DNA of 18,704 bases from positions 1 through 18,704 of the forward strand of contig JBBAEA010000070.1 in the NCBI GenBank assembly GCA_041656175.1. Reading direction: 5' to 3'. Each line of letters starts with the position of its first letter. Within the stretch, counting starts at the first letter, position 1. Positions 15,304 to 18,704 of this stretch are shown one piece after another. The stretch is from JBBAEA01 sp041656175. Its GTDB lineage: Bacteria > Myxococcota_A > Bradymonadia > UBA4248. Below the pieces are notes generated by a model. The model had not been told where the DNA came from and did no database searches. It saw only the letters and a program-made list of their open reading frames with translations. The translations under genes were made by a program, and so were the position numbers.

Positions 15304-17045
15304 TGCTGTTTGCTCTTTTCTAGATCCTCGCGTACACGTTCTACGACATAATCTACAGCTTCATTGACGTCGAGCGCGATCTCCTCTTTTGTTAAGCGCG
15401 ACATGAGCATGACCTTGCCTTCATCGAGATTACGCTTCCCAATCGTGATGCGGTAGGGCACACCAATTAAGTCATCGTCCTTAAACTTTACGCCCGGGCG
15501 AATATCGCGATCGTCCATAAGCACTTCAACGCCCGCAGCGTTAAGATCGGCGTAGAGCTTCTCGCAGACGAGCATCAGCTCTTCGCTACGCATTTGCAGC
15601 GGCGCCAATATAACTTGATACGGTGCAATGCTCACCGGCAACACTATCCCGTCTTCATCGTGGTACTGCTCGATAGCAGCTGCCAAAACTCGCGTAACCC
15701 CAATACCGTAGCACCCCATAACGAAGGGATGCGTTTTGCCATCGGCATCGCTAAAGACAGCTTGCATGGGTTCGGAATATTTCGTTCCCAGTAAAAAGAC
15801 ATGCCCCACTTCGATGCCGCGGTAGGATTCGAGTGCAGCATTGCAGTGTGGGCATGGGTCACCGTCTTGGGCTAAAACGATGTCGCCGCTTGCGTTAACT
15901 TTAAAGTCGCGCCCTGGTTCGACATGAATATAATGATACGCTGTTTTGTTCGCACCCGTCGAGGCATCGTGCATGGTCAAAATATCGATATCGGCATAGA
16001 TTGGGTATTTTGACCCCACTGGGCCTGCAAAACCAAGTTCTACGCCCGTTTCCGCTTCAACGACATTCTTTGCGGCCAACTGTAACTGTTGACAACCGAT
16101 GAGCTTGGCAAGTTTTACCTCGTTAACGCTTTTGTTTCCCTGAATGAGTACGGCGACAAGCTCGCCATCGGCGATGTAATACAAGGTTTTAATAAAGCGC
16201 TCCGGCGCCAAGTTTAAAAAGCTCGAAACTTCGTCGATGCTACGCGAATCAGGTGTGTGAACGAGCTCAAAGCTAGGCGTACTGCTATCGGGCGAAAACG
16301 ATTTGGCTTCCAGAACTTCAAGCGGTCTTGCAACCTTCGCTTGCTCCTCATTTGCCGCATAACCACACGCCGAGCAAGCCACGATTCGATCCTCGCCGCT
16401 TTGCGCGAGCACTTGGAACTCGTGAGAGTGACTGCCTCCGATATTGCCGCTATCGGCCTCGACGGCTCTAAAGTTTAGGCCACATCGTTTAAATATGCGT
16501 GAATAAGCACGGTGCATGCTTTGGTAGGACTGCTCCGCGCCCTCAAAATCGGCGTCAAAGGAGTAGCCGTCCTTCATTAAAAACTCTCGCCCTCGCATTA
16601 AGCCCGCTCTTGGGCGCAACTCGTCGCGAAACTTCACCTGAATTTGGTATAAGTTCACGGGTAGATCGCGGTAGGAGCGCAGTTGTCGGCGAGCCAGTTG
16701 AGTAATGACTTCTTCGTGCGTTGGCCCCAAGCAGAAGTCTTGCTCTTTTCGATCTTTAAAGCGCAGTAGCTCTTTGCCATAGTGCTCCCAACGTCCCGAG
16801 CTTTGCCAAATTTCGGCGGGCTGCACAAAGGGTAGCAGCAGCTCTTGGGCGCCAGCAGCATTGAGTTCCTCGCGCACAATTTGCGCAATCTTTTGCACAC
16901 TACGCCACGCCAAGGGCAGCAAACTGTATATCCCCGCCGCCACCTGCTCCATGTAGCCGGCGCGCAACATCAAACGATGACTGGGAAGCACTGCATCAAT
17001 GGGGTCTTCCTTACGGGTGCTAATCAGAGCTTTGCTAAATCGCAT
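15300..17045 (-). CDS. proS: Prolyl-tRNA synthetase, bacterial type with editing insertion
   Basis: 581 residues, close to E. coli ProRS. It charges tRNA-Pro. Class II motif 1 is around RAGYMEQVAAGIYSLLPL (28-45), the substrate-binding GPTHEE is at 107-112, motif 2 FRDELRPRAGLMRGREF at 139-155, and motif 3 GCYGIGVTRVL at 444-454. Between motifs 2 and 3 lies the YbaK-like insertion (~240-395) that edits mischarged Ala-tRNA-Pro, flanked by CSAC and CPHC pairs; the anticodon-binding domain forms the C-terminus. The start is the ATG at 17045, with GAAGGA eight bases upstream and the family N-terminus MRFSKALISTRKEDP. An apparent longer frame begins at a TTG at 17120 that is really the -35 box of the promoter. 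Confidence 0.97.
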   Translation of the reverse strand: MRFSKALISTRKEDPIDAVLPSHRLMLRAGYMEQVAAGIYSLLPLAWRSVQKIAQIVREELNAAGAQELLLPFVQPAEIWQSSGRWEHYGKELLRFKDRKEQDFCLGPTHEEVITQLARRQLRSYRDLPVNLYQIQVKFRDELRPRAGLMRGREFLMKDGYSFDADFEGAEQSYQSMHRAYSRIFKRCGLNFRAVEADSGNIGGSHSHEFQVLAQSGEDRIVACSACGYAANEEQAKVARPLEVLEAKSFSPDSSTPSFELVHTPDSRSIDEVSSFLNLAPERFIKTLYYIADGELVAVLIQGNKSVNEVKLAKLIGCQQLQLAAKNVVEAETGVELGFAGPVGSKYPIYADIDILTMHDASTGANKTAYHYIHVEPGRDFKVNASGDIVLAQDGDPCPHCNAALESYRGIEVGHVFLLGTKYSEPMQAVFSDADGKTHPFVMGCYGIGVTRVLAAAIEQYHDEDGIVLPVSIAPYQVILAPLQMRSEELMLVCEKLYADLNAAGVEVLMDDRDIRPGVKFKDDDLIGVPYRITIGKRNLDEGKVMLMSRLTKEEIALDVNEAVDYVVERVREDLEKSKQQ

Positions 17046-17068
17046 CTTATCAATCCTTCCATTAAAAT

Positions 17069-17087
17069 TGCTCAAGATATTTGAGCA
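17069..17087. promoter_or_regulatory. Perfect palindrome at the proS transcription start
   Basis: TGCTCAA, GATAT, TTGAGCA: 7-bp arms, positioned directly downstream of the proS -10 box. It could be an operator for a dimeric repressor or a small hairpin in the 5' leader. It is not a T-box-like structure, being far too short. Confidence 0.45.
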
Positions 17088-17088
17088 C

Positions 17089-17120
17089 AATATAGCATCA
17101 AATTTTTCTTGTGCTGTCAA
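17089..17120 (-). promoter_or_regulatory. proS promoter
   Basis: On the minus strand a consensus TTGACA (17115-17120) precedes an extended -10 TGCTATATT. The spacer is 18 bases to GCTATA (17091-17096) or 20 to TATATT (17089-17094). The start codon is at 17045. Confidence 0.6.
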
Positions 17121-17215
17121 TTGCCTTTAAAACATGGCTTTTAGCTTTGCTCCAAATCGCTGTTCACGCGCGCGCAAGCAGTTCCTAGGAAAGCTCGGAT
17201 TTGTTCGATATTTAT

Positions 17216-17308
17216 GCTTTTTACTTTTGTGGGGGAAGTCTCCCCCTACGTGTCAACCCCGCGCTGTGCGCGGGTTTGCCACTACCCCCTCCGCGGGGAC
17301 ACCCCGCG
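17216..17308 (-). repeat. GTAG-palindrome repeat, type 2, copy b
   Basis: Same three-hairpin layout as the copy at 4288-4384, on the opposite strand. The core 17216-17291 has one mismatch over 76 bases. The outer hairpin here is CGCGGGG, ACA, CCCCGCG (17292-17308), unrelated in sequence to its counterpart yet again perfectly paired. Confidence 0.88.
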
Positions 17309-17363
17309 ACGCCCCGTCTCGTTTTGGCCGTAATAGAGCTTTACGCAGCAAATCTTTGAATGT

Positions 17364-17517
17364 GGGGGGGTAGCGCAAGATCACCTGAGGAATTCGCTTA
17401 GCAGCGCATTTTGTGCGTTGGATTAGCGAATAGCTGATACAACGCACAAAATAATGCGCAGCTTAGCGAATTACGAGGGAAGCTTGCGCGTAGGGGGGCG
17501 AATTAGCCCCCCAAAAA
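17364..17517 (+). repeat. GTAG-palindrome repeat, type 1, copy B
   Basis: GGGGGGGTAG (GTAG at 17370-17373), then a palindrome from CGCAAGATCACCTGAG to GAGGGAAGCTTGCG with the apical segment AGCGAATAGCT, then GTAG (17490-17493), hairpin GGGGGGC, GAATTA, GCCCCCC (17493-17512) and AAAAA. Arms around the apex pair over about 20 bases (GCGCATTTTGTGCGTTG with its complement, one bulged A). It aligns with copy A at 3105-3250 while many paired positions have changed on both arms. Confidence 0.87.
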
Positions 17518-17620
17518 TATAAATTTTCCTACAAATGACTAATGCGCAGCTTTGTGTTAGGCTTGTGCAATCGGCGAGGGTTCTATGGCCTTCGCGGCTC
17601 AGCTATAAAAGGAGAGGTTC

Positions 17621-18079
17621 ATGGGCGTAAACAAAGTAATGTTAGTGGGGCGCTTGGGCAAAGACGTCGAATTGCGCACAGCACAGTCGGGCAAGCCTGT
17701 TGGCAAATTTTCCTTGGCAACAGATTCTGGCTTTGGCGAGAACCGCAAGACGGAATGGCACAATATTGTTACCTTTGATAGGGTTGCGGAGAATTGCAGC
17801 AAATATATAGGAAAGGGGAGTTTGGTATACGTCGAGGGGCGCATTTCGTACAGCAAGTGGGAGAAGGAGCCTGGAAACGTCATTAATATTACCAGCATTC
17901 TCGCCCATGATGTACAATTCCTCGACTCCAAGGGAAGTAGCGGCGAGCGTTCCAATTATGGCGACAATAGTTACGCCAACAATTACAGCGCGCCTCCTTC
18001 ATACTCGCAGCCCAGCGCGGCAGCTGAGCCCGATCCACCGTACGATGATGGCTTCCTTGATGAAAATATCCCGTTTTAG
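17621..18079 (+). CDS. ssb: Single-stranded DNA-binding protein
   Basis: 152 residues with an N-terminal OB fold (1-~110) opening MGVNKVMLVGRLGKDVELR and containing EWHNIVTFDRVAENCSKYI and GSLVYVEGRISYSKW, as in bacterial SSB. A Ser/Asn/Tyr/Pro-rich flexible linker follows, and the acidic tip is DENIPF, a variant of the DDDIPF tail that recruits replication and repair proteins. It coats single-stranded DNA in replication, recombination and repair. A strong AAGGAGAGG site six bases or so before the ATG supports the start. It is monocistronic here, converging on the methyltransferase gene across a hairpin terminator. Confidence 0.96.
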   Translation: MGVNKVMLVGRLGKDVELRTAQSGKPVGKFSLATDSGFGENRKTEWHNIVTFDRVAENCSKYIGKGSLVYVEGRISYSKWEKEPGNVINITSILAHDVQFLDSKGSSGERSNYGDNSYANNYSAPPSYSQPSAAAEPDPPYDDGFLDENIPF

Positions 18080-18108
18080 TACTTGATAGCGATTTTTACA
18101 TAAATTAA

Positions 18109-18129
18109 GGGCAGCTTTGAAAGCTGCCC
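18109..18129. terminator. Hairpin terminator between ssb and the methyltransferase gene; possible single GTAG-headed palindrome
   Basis: Arms GGGCAGCTTT and AAAGCTGCCC around one G; realistically a 7-bp stem with a TTTGAAA loop. It lies between convergent genes. On the minus strand it is directly preceded by GTAG (in CTGTAGGGG), the same head as the repeat family, and followed by TTAA. No good T-run follows on the plus strand. Confidence 0.55.
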
Positions 18130-18704
18130 CTACAGCTTTTGTAGCAATTCCGAGTACAGTTCCAGCAATTTTTTGAGTATCGCGGCTTCATTTGCATTGC
18201 TTTTTAAGCCATAGGCGTTAAGCACGGCGCGGTCTAGCTGGTGGTGAGCTTTTGAGAGCGCAGGCGGCATGCTTAGTGGATCGTAAAGACTGGCGTAGCT
18301 CGATTCGGGGAACAAATGGCGAGCCTCTAAAACAGCTTGCGCCAGTTTGGCTATTTTCTTTTTCTTTGCATCATCAATACTAGGCCAAGGGAAAGTGTTA
18401 TAAACAATTCCAATGGAATAATTGTAGTCGGTTTTTAATCTTCCACCAATAGCACGCATCCAAGCCATATGTACGATAGATGTTATGATACCAAAGTCGT
18501 AAAGTTCGGCGCCAAGTAACATGTTATTGCGATCAGTTGTAATAACATCTTTGCTCATAAACGCCATGGGTATATAAACTCTGTTCTCTGATGACACGCG
18601 GGGAATAAGCAAATAATCGCTATGCGCTTGACGTATTTCGGCAAATAAGGACGGGGTGTCGGCTAGCTTTCGGGTGGCGGCTCTTGGGCTGCTCAAGCGA
18701 TGTT
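18130..18704 (-). CDS. DNA methyltransferase of the MmeI / type IIG kind, C-terminal part (cut by window edge)
   Basis: About 191 codons, open through the right edge; the TTG near 18696 is not a real start. The sequence ADTPSLFAEIRQ, YLLIPRVSSENRVYIPMAF, LLGAELYDFGIITSIVHMAW and GGRLKTDYNYSIGIVYNTFPWP matches the target-recognition region of MmeI-like enzymes. The following helices (LAQAVLEARHLFPESSYASLYDPLSMPPALSKAHHQLDR) match their C-terminal domain, as I remember these families. Full-length members run to roughly 900 residues and have an adenine-N6 methyltransferase domain, some with a nuclease; those parts lie outside. It may belong to a restriction or other defence system, but only the specificity end is seen here. 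The last codons form a short hairpin (CTACAGCTTTTGTAG). Confidence 0.85.
   Translation of the reverse strand, partial: HRLSSPRAATRKLADTPSLFAEIRQAHSDYLLIPRVSSENRVYIPMAFMSKDVITTDRNNMLLGAELYDFGIITSIVHMAWMRAIGGRLKTDYNYSIGIVYNTFPWPSIDDAKKKKIAKLAQAVLEARHLFPESSYASLYDPLSMPPALSKAHHQLDRAVLNAYGLKSNANEAAILKKLLELYSELLQKL

Larger units (their letters stand above)
17046..17620. other. Divergent proS-ssb intergenic region, mostly palindromic repeats
   Basis: 575 bases holding the proS promoter and palindrome on the left, two large palindromic repeats in opposite orientation (17216-17308 and 17364-17517), and about 100 bases before ssb. I find no reading frame with a coding look and no tRNA. The ssb promoter is not clear. 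Confidence 0.65.

Noticed and set aside
17046..17120. 25-residue N-terminal extension of ProRS from a TTG
   Set aside because: The TTG is part of the TTGACA -35 box, and a good binding site precedes the ATG at 17045.

Overview
The window reads as a chromosomal segment of a Gram-negative bacterium of moderate GC content. Two lipoproteins (one OmpA-like), a periplasmic protein and an RND/MMPL exporter show that there is an outer envelope. The OmpA-like lipoprotein paired with a small secreted protein, the HEAT-repeat protein and the style of the SSB would suit a deltaproteobacterial or myxobacterial-type lineage, but that placement is inference. No rRNA, tRNA, CRISPR array or transposase gene is visible.

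Layout. Positions 1-998 hold no convincing gene. A large HEAT-repeat protein (minus strand) follows and diverges from a plus-strand run: a serine alpha/beta hydrolase, rlmN, a two-module RND/MMPL exporter, a ZIP-like membrane protein and rsmD, whose start lies inside the end of the ZIP-like gene. Next comes a lipoprotein gene with its own promoter, broken by a frameshift near 11.55 kb. A bidirectional terminator separates it from a minus-strand block: proS-rlmB (4-base overlap, promoter and palindrome upstream of proS), then a secreted helical protein and an OmpA-like lipoprotein under a separate promoter. ssb on the plus strand converges on the 3' end of an MmeI-type DNA methyltransferase cut off by the right edge.

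Housekeeping theme: three RNA methyltransferases (RlmN, RsmD, RlmB), ProRS and SSB, mixed with envelope genes (RND exporter, two lipoproteins, secreted partner).

The most notable non-coding signal is a family of intergenic palindromic repeats. Read in one orientation, each full copy is G-run, GTAG, a long imperfect palindrome, GTAG (GCAG in one copy), then a short G/C hairpin. There are two subfamilies, a ~145-150 bp type (3105-3250, 17364-17517, truncated at 12643-12696) and a ~95 bp type (4288-4384, 17216-17308). The copies differ in sequence but keep base pairing through compensatory changes. The architecture resembles REP/BIME elements mobilised by RAYT transposases, but no such gene lies here.
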